Counted from the first letter of the stretch, positions 17,459 to 25,875 are shown. The stretch is DNA of 64,000 bases from Terriglobia bacterium (GCA_020073585.1 JAIQEV010000002.1:62001-126000), one strand, 5' to 3'. Notes: generated by a model from the sequence alone, not told the origin. Numbers and translations: made by a program.

Positions 17459-17539
17459 CCACAGGCAATGCAATCCCTAATTTACGAATCTTCTCGCTTC
17501 TGCTATTCTTCGCGAGCAGCAACCTTATCGGGGGGTTGA

Positions 17540-17959
17540 ATGGCGACTGTAGGCGAACGTATCAAGCAGGTTCGCGAGGCCAGGGATTGGACACAGGAGA
17601 AGCTCGCGGACCAATCGGGTATCAGTAAGAGTTTTCTAAGCGAAGTCGAAAACAAGGGCAAGAACATTGGCTTGGAACTGTTGCTTAGCATCGCACAAGC
17701 GCTAGGTGCTTCCGTGCAGTACCTGGCGACGGGCGAAGGCGAAGAACCAATCGTCCGAAAACCCATCCTCATCCCTGTTGAGTTATCGCGGGCTGCCGAG
17801 GAACTGCACTTGACGCATAAGGAGACGATGGATTTGTTGGAAGCTTACAATTCCGTGGTCGCCCGAAGAAGCACACGATTAAAAGGCATTGTATCCGTCG
17901 AGGAATGGAAGGATTTGCACAAAGCTCTGAAAAACGTCTTGAAGAAAACCTACGGATGA
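17540..17959 (+). CDS. XRE-family HTH repressor
   Basis: 139 residues with a canonical N-terminal XRE HTH (about 4-64: IKQVREARDWTQEKLADQSGISKSFLSEVEN). A helical C-terminal part follows that could be the dimerisation or cleavage region. ATG 17540 follows a GGGGG tract. The next gene, an ImmA/IrrE metallopeptidase, overlaps by ATGA. Such pairs act as stress switches in which the peptidase cleaves the repressor, as known for ImmA-ImmR and DdrO-IrrE. The double palindrome 80 bp upstream is its likely operator, giving control over the divergent HNH-Ubl array. Confidence 0.88.
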   Translation: MATVGERIKQVREARDWTQEKLADQSGISKSFLSEVENKGKNIGLELLLSIAQALGASVQYLATGEGEEPIVRKPILIPVELSRAAEELHLTHKETMDLLEAYNSVVARRSTRLKGIVSVEEWKDLHKALKNVLKKTYG

Positions 17960-18966
17960 GCCGCCTCGATACCAAACCGCAGATCGGCAAACTGGCCAAT
18001 GACCTTGGGTTGAAGAAATCGGGCAAGCCGGTATCCGAAATTGTTCGCTATGTCCGTCGGAAAATCCGATCGATCGCCAAGAACTACAATTGCCGATCTC
18101 TGACCGCATTGCTAAACGCGGCTGCCGGTAACGCCGGCACCATTTTCCGAGAAATACACTCGGACAGCGACCTCGACAAGATCATCGAGGAGTTTGTGTC
18201 AAAGGGCGAGGCGATTTTCGCGAACCTTCGCAACGAGCTTCGTGAACAGGATTATGCGATAACCATCAAGAGACAGCATGCCCAAAGCTGGGAACCCCCT
18301 TTTGTTTCCGTCATCGATTGCCGAGGAGACAAGGTCTTTCGCGCCTATTTTTCAAAGTGGCATGAACTCGCTCACCTCTTCACGCTTACACCTCAAATGC
18401 GGCTCATGTTTCGGAGAACACACGGGGCCGCCCTGCAAGACCCCGAAGAAGCGCTAATGGACGTGATTGCCGGCGAGCTCGGATTCTTGTCAGATTTGCT
18501 CAAGCTTGATGGCCGTGAAGAAATCTCATTCGAGACGATTGACCGTATCCGGTCGGAATTCTGCCCCGAAGCAAGCGTTCAGGCATCGATTATTGGGATC
18601 GTAAAAGCTTTGCCCCAGGCATGCATTTTGCTGGATGCTAAACTCGGTCACAAAAGGGGTCAACGAACGAACCCACGGCAGACTCCGTCGCGCGATCCCC
18701 AGGGAGTCGTACCGGTGCTCAGGGCCGTTCACGTTACAGTCAATCAGGCTGCGCGCGATGCCGGAATCCGCATGTACCCGAATTGGCGCGTGCCCGACAA
18801 GTCTGTCATCCACCAGGTGTTCGACCGGCAAGAATACGGTGAAGCTGTCGAGAATCTGAATTGGTGGACTACCAGCGATGGGAGCCGACTTGCTGACTGC
18901 TCGGTTGTTGTTAAGGCGAAAGCTTCGCTCCAGTCCGTCATAGCTCTTGTGATCCCTGAAGATTAG
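17956..18966 (+). CDS. ImmA/IrrE-type zinc metallopeptidase
   Basis: 336 residues from ATG 17956, coupled to the XRE gene; an upstream in-frame ATG at 17905 lies inside the XRE gene and is less likely. The zinc site is WHELAHLF (HELAH, residues 136-140), with a further acidic ligand candidate in DPEEALMDVIAGE about 30 residues later. Family knowledge: ImmA/IrrE peptidases cut their partner XRE repressor after DNA damage or signalling. The region after about residue 215 (RTNPRQTPSRDPQGVVPVL onward) forms an extra C-terminal domain and may be the sensor. It is predicted to de-repress the divergent array. Confidence 0.85.
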   Translation: MSRLDTKPQIGKLANDLGLKKSGKPVSEIVRYVRRKIRSIAKNYNCRSLTALLNAAAGNAGTIFREIHSDSDLDKIIEEFVSKGEAIFANLRNELREQDYAITIKRQHAQSWEPPFVSVIDCRGDKVFRAYFSKWHELAHLFTLTPQMRLMFRRTHGAALQDPEEALMDVIAGELGFLSDLLKLDGREEISFETIDRIRSEFCPEASVQASIIGIVKALPQACILLDAKLGHKRGQRTNPRQTPSRDPQGVVPVLRAVHVTVNQAARDAGIRMYPNWRVPDKSVIHQVFDRQEYGEAVENLNWWTTSDGSRLADCSVVVKAKASLQSVIALVIPED

Positions 18967-19542
18967 TGCGCACCGACCCTCGGTTGCATTCTGTAGAGTC
19001 CTAGCGTGCCATTCCTGACATAACCGCCTCTGTCGATCTTCCTCATCAGACCGGGGGGAGCGCCTGTCTGCCCGCGCGCAGATGCTTGATAGTTCCTACG
19101 TTTCCATCAATTCCATACAGTACTTCTGCTTGCAAAGCACGGCACTCAATTCCAACAACTTCAACACTCATTGTAAGTACTAACGTTTCCAACAAATCGG
19201 GGAATCTGCTTTCGCTCAAAAGCTAACCCCAATGAACTGAAAGCGTTTGATTCGCGCACAGTTCGTGTACAGTGGCCGACCACCCCAGAAGCTGGCCAGA
19301 CCAGTCAATACAAGCGCGTTTTCGGGGACCTATCTTGCCTCCAGCGCGTAAGGCTTGGTCAATTAGTGGGTTGGCATGAAGTCAAGAGTTGAGGTGGAAA
19401 CTTCCGAGTTGGCGTTCTTTCGTCCGGCACCGGCCAAATGAACAACACAGGCCGATCCACTGATACGATTGGGCTATGGCGAGCGTACGCGGGAAGAAGA
19501 ACATAAACTTGGCAGATGAATTGAGGACCGGTCATCATCAGG
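18967..19542. other. Junction region between island units A and B
   Basis: No gene is apparent. It holds the second copy of the element-end repeat (19125-19273) with the attachment core at 19126-19139, so it is best read as the joint between two stacked elements. Confidence 0.6.
19125..19273 (+). repeat. Element-end repeat, copy 2, with internal att core
   Basis: The segment starts with CTGCTTGCAAAGCAC, the same core as at both island ends, and continues for about 145 bp in parallel with 9535-9682. A 21-base block at 19199-19219 is identical to 27335-27355 inside the excisionase gene. The end carries the dyad-like GCGCACAGTTCGTGTACAG. No tRNA half precedes the core here. Confidence 0.75.
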
Positions 19543-20292
19543 GTGTTCATTGATGATACCGGGTCACCTGGTTTGGGTACTCCTGGTCTTCATACGCAGA
19601 GGAAAACTTGGATTGCAGTAGTTGTCCCGCCGCATTTAGTTCCTGATCTCATGGATCAATTGCCAGATGCTCTGGCGCTTCTTAGCGAACTTGGGCTCAA
19701 AGATCCCGAATTCCACTTTGCTGACATTTGGGCGGGCAAGGGTGAGTATAAAAAGCTAGATCTGCAGCAACGACTGGCCATCTTTCGCTGCATGTCAGAG
19801 ATTTTTGTGACGTGCCGATTCAAAGTGTTTGTGCAGACCTTTGATCCAGAGAATGCATCTGTTGTACGTGGTCAGGCCAATTGGCCTGAAGGTCTCGGCC
19901 CACTAAAGTGTAGCAACCACGAAGACCTCGCGTTGATCTTCCTTCTATCGCGAGTGCATGCGCACCTGAACGAAGGTAACGCAACCGCTTGCGTGATAGT
20001 GGATGAGGGAAGACTCAAAAGCGGAAGTGCGATTATTGCGCCGCAGTTAGCACCCACTTTCCACGCAGGCGGCATACTGTTCGCCAACTCACGGCTCGTT
20101 CGGCTGATTCAACTTGCAGACTTTGCGGCCTACATACTCAACCGCTGGCAGTTACTCCGAGTAAAAGATAGACTTAACGATGTCGACAAGACACTGCTTC
20201 GGACCATTTCATCGACGACCGAGTGCTTCATTAACGTTAGTTCACGGAAATTCAGAACCCTTCAATCATTACGAGTCTTCCCCAAGGGTTGA
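19543..20292 (+). CDS. DUF3800-family protein
   Basis: 249 residues from GTG 19543. The N-terminus MFIDDTGSPG is the DUF3800 signature (an FIDxxG strand, RNase H-like fold), followed by the middle FHFADIWAGKG and VIVDEG strands and the C-terminal VRLIQLADFAAYILNR helix, both typical of the family. The conserved Asp residues (FIDD, VIVDEG, LADF) could bind metal, so nuclease activity has been proposed, but the function is unproven. It is the first gene of unit B, not tightly linked to the next gene (229 bp gap). Confidence 0.8.
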   Translation: MFIDDTGSPGLGTPGLHTQRKTWIAVVVPPHLVPDLMDQLPDALALLSELGLKDPEFHFADIWAGKGEYKKLDLQQRLAIFRCMSEIFVTCRFKVFVQTFDPENASVVRGQANWPEGLGPLKCSNHEDLALIFLLSRVHAHLNEGNATACVIVDEGRLKSGSAIIAPQLAPTFHAGGILFANSRLVRLIQLADFAAYILNRWQLLRVKDRLNDVDKTLLRTISSTTECFINVSSRKFRTLQSLRVFPKG

Positions 20293-20521
20293 TCCAGTAA
20301 AGGACTTTTGCTCTTCAATAGGCTGGGAACGGGCGGCTACGCGTCGTGATAGAGAGAATGAATCTGTTCTTTTTCAGAAGCGCGGACATGGGGCACCAAA
20401 TCTCCTGCTTGATTAAATATGGAGTCTGGGCCTGGGGCACCAGCACTTTTGTTTAGCACCGCTCCTGATTGCCCCGTCCTCGCTCCCGCCATGCTAACCT
20501 AGTTTCGCCGAAGAGGTTGAT

Positions 20522-21640
20522 ATGGCGAACTGGTATAGCTCCTCCTGTGAATGTTGCGGCGATGAAATGCGGGTTTGTGAGGATTGGTCCAACCCTCCGC
20601 GCATCTGCAAGACTTGCAGGGACCGGAAAGCGGCCGAGTGGTATGACGTGTACTGCGCTTCGTGCGGCACCGCAATCAAGGCTCACCGCGATTGGGATCA
20701 CCCTCCCAAATATTGCAAGCCGTGTAAGGAGCACAACGAAGCAAAGTGGTACGAGGTTCATTGCTCATCCTGTGGCACAACTATCCAGGCTCACCGGGAT
20801 TGGGATCATCCGCCAAAACTTTGCAAACCCTGCAAACATCGCAAAGAAGCTGAGTGGTATGACGTCCGCTGCACGGACTGTGGGTCGACGATTCACGCCA
20901 ACAGAAATTGGGATGCCCCGCCCAAGTTATGCAAGTCTTGCAAGCAAGTCCGTCAAGCGAAGATGTATACGGTAACCTGCAAGATTTGCACTGCCAGCAT
21001 TCCTGCTTCGCGCGACTGGGATAAACCACCACGGTACTGCAAGGATTGCCGTGAAAAATGTGCTCCGCGGTCGATTCCCTGTTCTCAATGCGGAAAGTCG
21101 ATGGAATTTGCGACAGGTTTTCAGTTGAAGTGCAAAGAGTACGGCTGGGAGCTTCCGACGCGCTGCCAGGAATGCAAGCACGACGCTTTGCTCCTGAAAG
21201 GAGCAATCGGCGCGCTCAGAGATGAATTCAAGTTTGCATTAGAGGCGACCATCGAACAACGAGGCATCATCTTCACCGATAAGGTTGCGGTGGTGCGCTC
21301 GAAGAAAACCGGGGAGATTGTAGCCGAAGTGAAAATGACCGAGAAAGGCATCCTTTCTACCACGCGAGTGGCAGTTGCAACACGCAAGGATGACGGTGCG
21401 GTCATTGGCGAAACTCATGACGGATCGCGAGGCATCTTTTTCCCGAAGCGGACGGCAGATACCTACCAAGGTGGTGATCGGACGCATCGTACAGAGGCGG
21501 TGCAACGTGGACTCCTCTTCCCGCGAACATCGATTGAGACGACCAGAAGCGATGGTTCCAGAGTGGCAAAGGTCGTGGAACGGCAGAAGGGCATGTTCTT
21601 CCCGAAGCGCACTATCGAACCCCGGTCCACGAACGATTAA
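20522..21640 (+). CDS. Tandem zinc-ribbon repeat protein with C-terminal beta-repeats
   Basis: A 372-residue protein whose first 183 residues contain five head-to-tail 36-residue units (nt 20531-20638, 20639-20746, 20747-20854, 20855-20962, 20963-21070). Each has WY..xCxxCG, then DW..PP..CKxCK, giving one four-Cys zinc site per unit; a diverged sixth unit (CSQCGKSM..CQECK) follows. From about residue 235 there are 4-5 copies of a roughly 27-residue unit with RGIxFPxR and a DG turn, like stacked beta-hairpins. I know no family with this combination. Multiple ribbons suggest nucleic-acid or protein binding. The ATG at 20522 follows GAAGAGG. Confidence 0.8.
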   Translation: MANWYSSSCECCGDEMRVCEDWSNPPRICKTCRDRKAAEWYDVYCASCGTAIKAHRDWDHPPKYCKPCKEHNEAKWYEVHCSSCGTTIQAHRDWDHPPKLCKPCKHRKEAEWYDVRCTDCGSTIHANRNWDAPPKLCKSCKQVRQAKMYTVTCKICTASIPASRDWDKPPRYCKDCREKCAPRSIPCSQCGKSMEFATGFQLKCKEYGWELPTRCQECKHDALLLKGAIGALRDEFKFALEATIEQRGIIFTDKVAVVRSKKTGEIVAEVKMTEKGILSTTRVAVATRKDDGAVIGETHDGSRGIFFPKRTADTYQGGDRTHRTEAVQRGLLFPRTSIETTRSDGSRVAKVVERQKGMFFPKRTIEPRSTND

Positions 21641-21669
21641 GTTGGTTTCGCGCTGGGCCCTTTACGGTG

Positions 21670-21696
21670 GCGTCGAAAAAGCAAATTCCTATCAGT
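21670..21696 (+). repeat. Direct repeat flanking the radical SAM gene, left copy
   Basis: 27 bases (core AGCAAATTCCTATCAGT) match 22981-23007 in the same orientation with 2 mismatches. Together they bracket the AT-rich radical SAM gene. Confidence 0.7.
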
Positions 21697-21712
21697 AAAG
21701 GAGATCGACACG

Positions 21713-22945
21713 ATGTCAAACCTGAAATTGCACGTTCATAGTGCTGAGCCTATTACACCGAATCAGATAAGAATCGCTACCGAATCTTTTGAGCAAAGCG
21801 CCGCTAATATCGAGGAGTGCGCTACTAAGTATGGATACGAAACTTGGCGTGTAAGAGTGATGGACGCGCAGCGAGCATCGGTCAACTTTGTCAATTCGGT
21901 TGGTAAGACTGCTTCCCAGATGGAAGCAGCAACGTTACTCCATCAAGCAAATGGATATTCTTTTTCTGCGGCGCATAATGCCCTTTTAGGCGATAAAACT
22001 GCAAAGATCGTCACTCCCTACTCCGTGTCTGTTGAAGGAGATAAAGACACCCCTTTGAGAAAACAGACTGCGCAACTTTTCTACGAGGCCGAACCTATCC
22101 GTGTGTTTGAGAGCTTTAGGCTCTACGACATCATGTCGGCTGTTTCGCCATGGTACCTTGAAAGAAGGGAATATGATGGCACGCCCCTTCCTGAAAAAGT
22201 ATTCGTCAATCCCGTCCTTGGTTGTAGTCTTCGTTGCAAGTCTTGCTCGCGGCTTCTTTTTTTGAATAAACCCACTGATTATGTGGATAATCTTGAAAGA
22301 ATTACCAGCGAAATATGTGAAAAACTTCAACACAAAGATGAGTTAAAGGTGGTAAACATCTCTACAGGGACGCTACCGACTCCAGAGGAAGACTTTGTAC
22401 TTTTTGTGGCAATCATTGATTCTTTTCGGCGAAAGGAATTCAAAAGTGCGAGATTCAGTATTCAAACGTCTACAGTGTTTGACGATTCTCAATTGTTGAA
22501 GCTTAGATCCCTTGGGGTTGATAGGTTTTCAGTCACCATGGATGGCACTTCAGACGAAGTGCTAAACCGCATGTATGGTAAGGGACCCAGAACTATCGAT
22601 GGTTATTTTAAAATGATCAGGAAGTTAGAGGATGTGTTCCCAAAGGTCGGGATTCACATCATTCTGGGTCATGATTCGAGCGACACAATAAAGAGAACCT
22701 CGGAACGATTAGCCAAGCACGGAAAAGCAGCTGTTCATCATTATATACCAAGAATTTTTATTCCGAGTCAGTACGCCTTACTGCACCCTGAGGCAACAAA
22801 GACAGGGCTCGAATACTATGTTGGGTTGAAGCGATTCATTGATGATTTGAATGATGCCCGCATGTCAAAATGGGAGTTGCTAAATCCTTTCTATGGTTTG
22901 CAACCAAATGAATTTAGTAATCAAGGCGTAAGACCTCTCGGATGA
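21713..22945 (+). CDS. Radical SAM protein of unknown substrate
   Basis: 410 residues from ATG 21713, with AAAGGAG 10-16 bases upstream. The cluster motif is GCSLRCKSC: Cys171, Cys175, Cys178 (Cx3Cx2C). It sits after an unusually long N-terminal extension of about 165 residues with no motif I recognise. VVNISTGTLPTPEEDF and FSVTMDGTSDEVLNRM fit the SAM barrel. The gene is distinctly AT-richer than everything around it and lies between 27-bp direct repeats, so it was probably acquired separately. No maturase partner or peptide substrate gene is visible nearby. The chemistry is certain only to the level of the superfamily. Confidence 0.85.
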   Translation: MSNLKLHVHSAEPITPNQIRIATESFEQSAANIEECATKYGYETWRVRVMDAQRASVNFVNSVGKTASQMEAATLLHQANGYSFSAAHNALLGDKTAKIVTPYSVSVEGDKDTPLRKQTAQLFYEAEPIRVFESFRLYDIMSAVSPWYLERREYDGTPLPEKVFVNPVLGCSLRCKSCSRLLFLNKPTDYVDNLERITSEICEKLQHKDELKVVNISTGTLPTPEEDFVLFVAIIDSFRRKEFKSARFSIQTSTVFDDSQLLKLRSLGVDRFSVTMDGTSDEVLNRMYGKGPRTIDGYFKMIRKLEDVFPKVGIHIILGHDSSDTIKRTSERLAKHGKAAVHHYIPRIFIPSQYALLHPEATKTGLEYYVGLKRFIDDLNDARMSKWELLNPFYGLQPNEFSNQGVRPLG

Positions 22946-22980
22946 AATAGGCCCTCGAGAAAACTCGGATCTACTGCGGA

Positions 22981-23007
22981 GCGTCGAGAAAGCAAAGTCC
23001 TATCAGT
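22981..23007 (+). repeat. Direct repeat flanking the radical SAM gene, right copy
   Basis: Partner of 21670-21696 (25 of 27 identical). Both copies encode a VEKAxSYQ-like string in one frame, hinting at a duplicated gene end. Confidence 0.65.
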
Positions 23008-23012
23008 TGGCC

Positions 23013-23198
23013 ATGAAGAAATTCATCAACGATCCCAAGACTCTGGTGAAGGAATTGCTTGATGGTTTTGCCATCGCGCGCGTCACGGTGAAACCAGACA
23101 AGATCGTCTGCCGTATTCAGCCCAAGCCAGCAAACAAGGTAGCGCTGGTCACGCCGCAAGAACTCCCGGTAAAAGGCATTGATGGTCGACAATATTGA
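23013..23198 (+). pseudogene. Truncated dihydroxyacetone kinase subunit (DhaK) N-terminus
   Basis: The frame from ATG 23013 reads MKKFINDPKTLVKELLDGFAIA, then DKIVCRIQPKPANKVALVT. This follows the DhaK N-terminus up to the point where the family has its GGGSGHEP substrate-binding loop. Here the similarity stops and the frame ends after 61 residues, running into the inositol-phosphatase-family gene. About 85% of a normal DhaK is missing, so no kinase activity is possible. It is best explained as a remnant left by recombination. Confidence 0.6.
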
Positions 23199-24093
23199 AG
23201 CGCTCATCGACGCAGCGACAACGGCCGGGCAAGCTGCGATACGGTGGCGCGAGGCACAGCCGGCGAACCGCAAAGATGTCCCCACGACAACCAATCCAGA
23301 CGGGAGTAGCGTAACCGAAGCAGATCGAATTGCGCAGCATGAAATCCAACGGATGCTGGTGCCATTGGATCGAGACGCTGTGTTTTTTGGTGAAGAAGGC
23401 GAGTGCAGCAAAGCAAATCTAGACGCTTTTCCGCTCGACACACGCGTCTTCGTCGTGGACCCAATCGACGGTACGAACTCGTTTCTTGACAGAAAGCCCA
23501 ACTGGTCTGTTTCGATTGCCTATGCGAAGATTGTGGCGGATGAAAATCTTGGGAAGATCCTGCAAACGTGCATGGCTGTCGTATCTGCGCCAGCCAAGGG
23601 CAGCCTCTACTACGCCGATAAAAGCGGTGCCGCGTTGAAGACGGGCCGCAAACGAGAATCACTCTACGTGCTACCCGACACGACGGGTTTGCCGACGATG
23701 ACATTTTATTGCAAAAAGATATCAGATACGGACGAAACAAAACCCCGCCGGTTAGCGATGAAACGGGCATCGGAAGACACCAGCGCATACATTCAGGATG
23801 GCGAGAAAGGATCGCCCGCGCTGTCTCTTGCCGCAGCGTCGACTCGCCCTAACAATATTGTCGTCACACGCGAGGACGATCCGTTTCAGCCAATTACAGG
23901 GGGTGTGTTCGGTCCGTGGGACTCACTGGCGGGGCGGTTTATCTATGAAACAGCTGGAGGCACATATCCCTCGAATGCGGATCGGCACAGGAATATGAGG
24001 ATAATAGGAAACCTGATCATATCCATCATGGCGCCGTCCCAGCGCCTTGCAGACAACGCTGCCGGGGCCTTAATGAGAGCTGCGAGAACGTAG
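23182..24093 (+). CDS. Inositol monophosphatase-family phosphatase
   Basis: 303 residues from ATG 23182. The lithium-sensitive phosphatase motifs are present: FFGEEGE, VVDPIDGTNSFL (metal-binding DPIDGT) and the C-terminal FGPWDSLAGRFIYETAGG. Metal-dependent hydrolysis of a sugar or nucleotide phosphate (IMPase, CysQ or fructose-bisphosphatase-like) is expected in the cytoplasm. The start overlaps the end of the dhaK remnant. The middle (CKKISDTDETKPRRLAMKR) is longer than in housekeeping IMPases. The substrate is unknown; position in a mobile unit suggests an accessory role. Confidence 0.85.
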   Translation: MVDNIEALIDAATTAGQAAIRWREAQPANRKDVPTTTNPDGSSVTEADRIAQHEIQRMLVPLDRDAVFFGEEGECSKANLDAFPLDTRVFVVDPIDGTNSFLDRKPNWSVSIAYAKIVADENLGKILQTCMAVVSAPAKGSLYYADKSGAALKTGRKRESLYVLPDTTGLPTMTFYCKKISDTDETKPRRLAMKRASEDTSAYIQDGEKGSPALSLAAASTRPNNIVVTREDDPFQPITGGVFGPWDSLAGRFIYETAGGTYPSNADRHRNMRIIGNLIISIMAPSQRLADNAAGALMRAART

Positions 24094-24297
24094 TAGGAAG
24101 CTAATCCCCGGCAACTGGATAGGATTTGCACACAGCAACTCGGCTCGTGCATCAGTCGCAACTGGGTGTAAAACCGGCTGCTCGGACAAGTGATTGTTGC
24201 CGATTAACTCGCTACGGCTTTTTCGATGAGCGCATTATCGCCAAGTCGCTAACTACCCTCAGTCTATTTCGCAATCTGGGCCAGCAGCGCGCGGGAT
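24094..24297. other. Intergenic stretch before the unit B integrase
   Basis: Between convergent genes; no gene or clear terminator seen. Confidence 0.4.
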
Positions 24298-25257
24298 CTA
24301 CGGAGATCCCGGCGCGTCAGGTTCCAGCCCGATCCGATCATTCACCGCGTTGCGGAATCGCTGTTTGCAACCTAGGTATCGCTCTGTCGTTTGCACGGAG
24401 ACATGTCCCAGCAGGAACTGAATCTGCTCCAGTTCACCGCCAGCCTGATGGCAGAGGCGAGCGCAGGTCCTGCGAAGGTCGTGCGGTGCGAGAGACGGAA
24501 TCTGACAGTCCTCTGCTTTCTGTTTCACGACACCCCAAATAACCTTCGGGCTGAATCCGGTGCCCCATATCTTGCCAGCCTTGTTGATCGAACGAAGTAG
24601 AGTTCCCGTTGTGATTTCAGAGGCCGTCATCCAATCGTCAATTCCAGATTTGACCCAACCCGGAACCGGAACAGTCCGTATGTGGCCTCCCTTGCCAACA
24701 AGGTTGACTATGACCCAGTGCTCCTCTCTCTGCTGTATGTCTTCAACGCGCAATCCAGTCAATTCCGCCCTTCGTAGCCCGCATCCAAGCAGGATTGCTA
24801 AGGTGGCATAGTCACGCTTGCCTCGCAGACTTGATCCATTTGCCGTCAACAATAATTGCTTGCCTTGTTCGGCCGTCAGCCAATTGCCGACAGGCATCCC
24901 CAGCCGTTTTGCGCCCTTAACGCGCCGGATGCCGGCAGCCAGATCTGCGCTGAGCAGACCGCAGTCGGCAGCCTCGTAGGCCAGCCGCCGAACCGCAGCC
25001 AGACGCAGGTTGATCGTGGTTGAAGCGTAGTGCCGCTGCTCGAGGGAAATTCGGTAGCGTGTGACCACAGTCTTGTTGAAGGCGAGCCTGGGTTCCGAAC
25101 AGTACCATTCGATGAACTCTCTGATCGCATGATCATAAGTTCGCTGTGAACTTCGAGACGTCAGGCTGTTCAAAACGGCCGATTTCGATTGCTCAAGGTC
25201 CGGAAGCTTCAGAACGTGCTTGGGTGCCCGATTGTGCTTTGTCCTGCTCTTTGCCAT
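24298..25257 (-). CDS. Tyrosine recombinase/integrase of the tRNA-Ala island
   Basis: 319 residues from ATG 25257. The SAM-like N-terminal DNA-binding domain (SQRTYDHAIREFIEWY) is followed by the catalytic domain: Arg in GCGLRRAEL, HDLRRTCARL (HxxR), LGHVSVQTTERYLG (His and Tyr nucleophile). All core residues are present, so it should be active. It lies about 670 bp inside the right boundary of the island, at the tRNA 3' side, as usual for elements using a tRNA att site. It is the only recombinase within 9.5-25.9 kb and may serve both stacked units. Confidence 0.92.
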   Translation of the reverse strand: MAKSRTKHNRAPKHVLKLPDLEQSKSAVLNSLTSRSSQRTYDHAIREFIEWYCSEPRLAFNKTVVTRYRISLEQRHYASTTINLRLAAVRRLAYEAADCGLLSADLAAGIRRVKGAKRLGMPVGNWLTAEQGKQLLLTANGSSLRGKRDYATLAILLGCGLRRAELTGLRVEDIQQREEHWVIVNLVGKGGHIRTVPVPGWVKSGIDDWMTASEITTGTLLRSINKAGKIWGTGFSPKVIWGVVKQKAEDCQIPSLAPHDLRRTCARLCHQAGGELEQIQFLLGHVSVQTTERYLGCKQRFRNAVNDRIGLEPDAPGSP

Positions 25258-25336
25258 GGGTACGGTCTCCATTTGCCGTGGCAAACAGCATCTCCACAAT
25301 TTCCGCCTTGGTCTATCCTTTCGTGAGCGCTTTCAA

Positions 25337-25573
25337 TTAGTTAGAAGCACTCGGACGGATCAGTAATGAAAAGTCGGCTTGTGGGAAGTGATCTTTGCGG
25401 TTGGCATCGATTCTGGACGGATTACGTGCGACTCGGAGTAATTCCGATTCTGCTCGGGGTTTTCGTCGAATCGTCCAGGTGATCAGGTCGGACGCGAATA
25501 GCACGGCCAGGAACAAGACAAACATCAGGACGCCGAGCAAGACTTTGATGCCGCTTCGCGAGGAACTTGCCAA
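25337..25573 (-). CDS. Possible small single-pass membrane protein
   Basis: 78 residues with one hydrophobic helix near the N-terminus followed by a basic, disordered tail. The start would be TTG at 25573 with only a weak purine stretch upstream. No family recognised. It may be a chance frame. Confidence 0.25.
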   Translation of the reverse strand: MASSSRSGIKVLLGVLMFVLFLAVLFASDLITWTIRRKPRAESELLRVARNPSRIDANRKDHFPQADFSLLIRPSASN

Positions 25574-25858
25574 CTCGCCTCGCTAAGAAGACGTCGAAGC
25601 GAATTCCGTCGCGTTTGCATTCAAGTCAGCTAGGAACACCGACAAACTTTTGTATCTAGCTCGATCAGCGCTGTAAATTCGCCTTTGGAATCGGCCGGGC
25701 AGGTCGGAATTCTTGGAACTCTTGGTAGGACGAACGCACCTGCTTTTTAAGCATCGGTCCTCCATTTCCAGCAATTCCAATATGGCAAAGACGCTCCGTG
25801 TTTTCAGCGATCTTGGTTTCTGAATGATTGTGCACAGTGGCTACGATGAGCGCTATTT

Positions 25859-25875
25859 TGCACACTTCGTGCACA
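25859..25875. repeat. Dyad repeat TGCAC-ACTTC-GTGCA, right copy
   Basis: The same dyad as near 9665 and a diverged form near 19256. In all three cases it lies about 100-125 bp inside the element from the att core, the distance expected for integrase arm-type sites. Confidence 0.5.

Noticed and set aside
19125-19145. Possible third tRNA-Ala
   Set aside because: Only the anticodon-stem core is shared; no T-arm or acceptor stem exists on either side, so it is an att-like site rather than a tRNA.
20531-21070. Five 108-bp repeats looked at first like a CRISPR or minisatellite array
   Set aside because: They are in-frame protein repeats encoding zinc ribbons, with synonymous drift and no spacers. 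No CRISPR array was found in the window.
23204-23788. 194-residue minus-strand frame
   Set aside because: Antisense to the inositol-phosphatase-family gene that has all family motifs.
25583-25874. Small minus-strand frames of 65 and 69 residues
   Set aside because: No ribosome site, no domain, and overlap with each other; left as noncoding.
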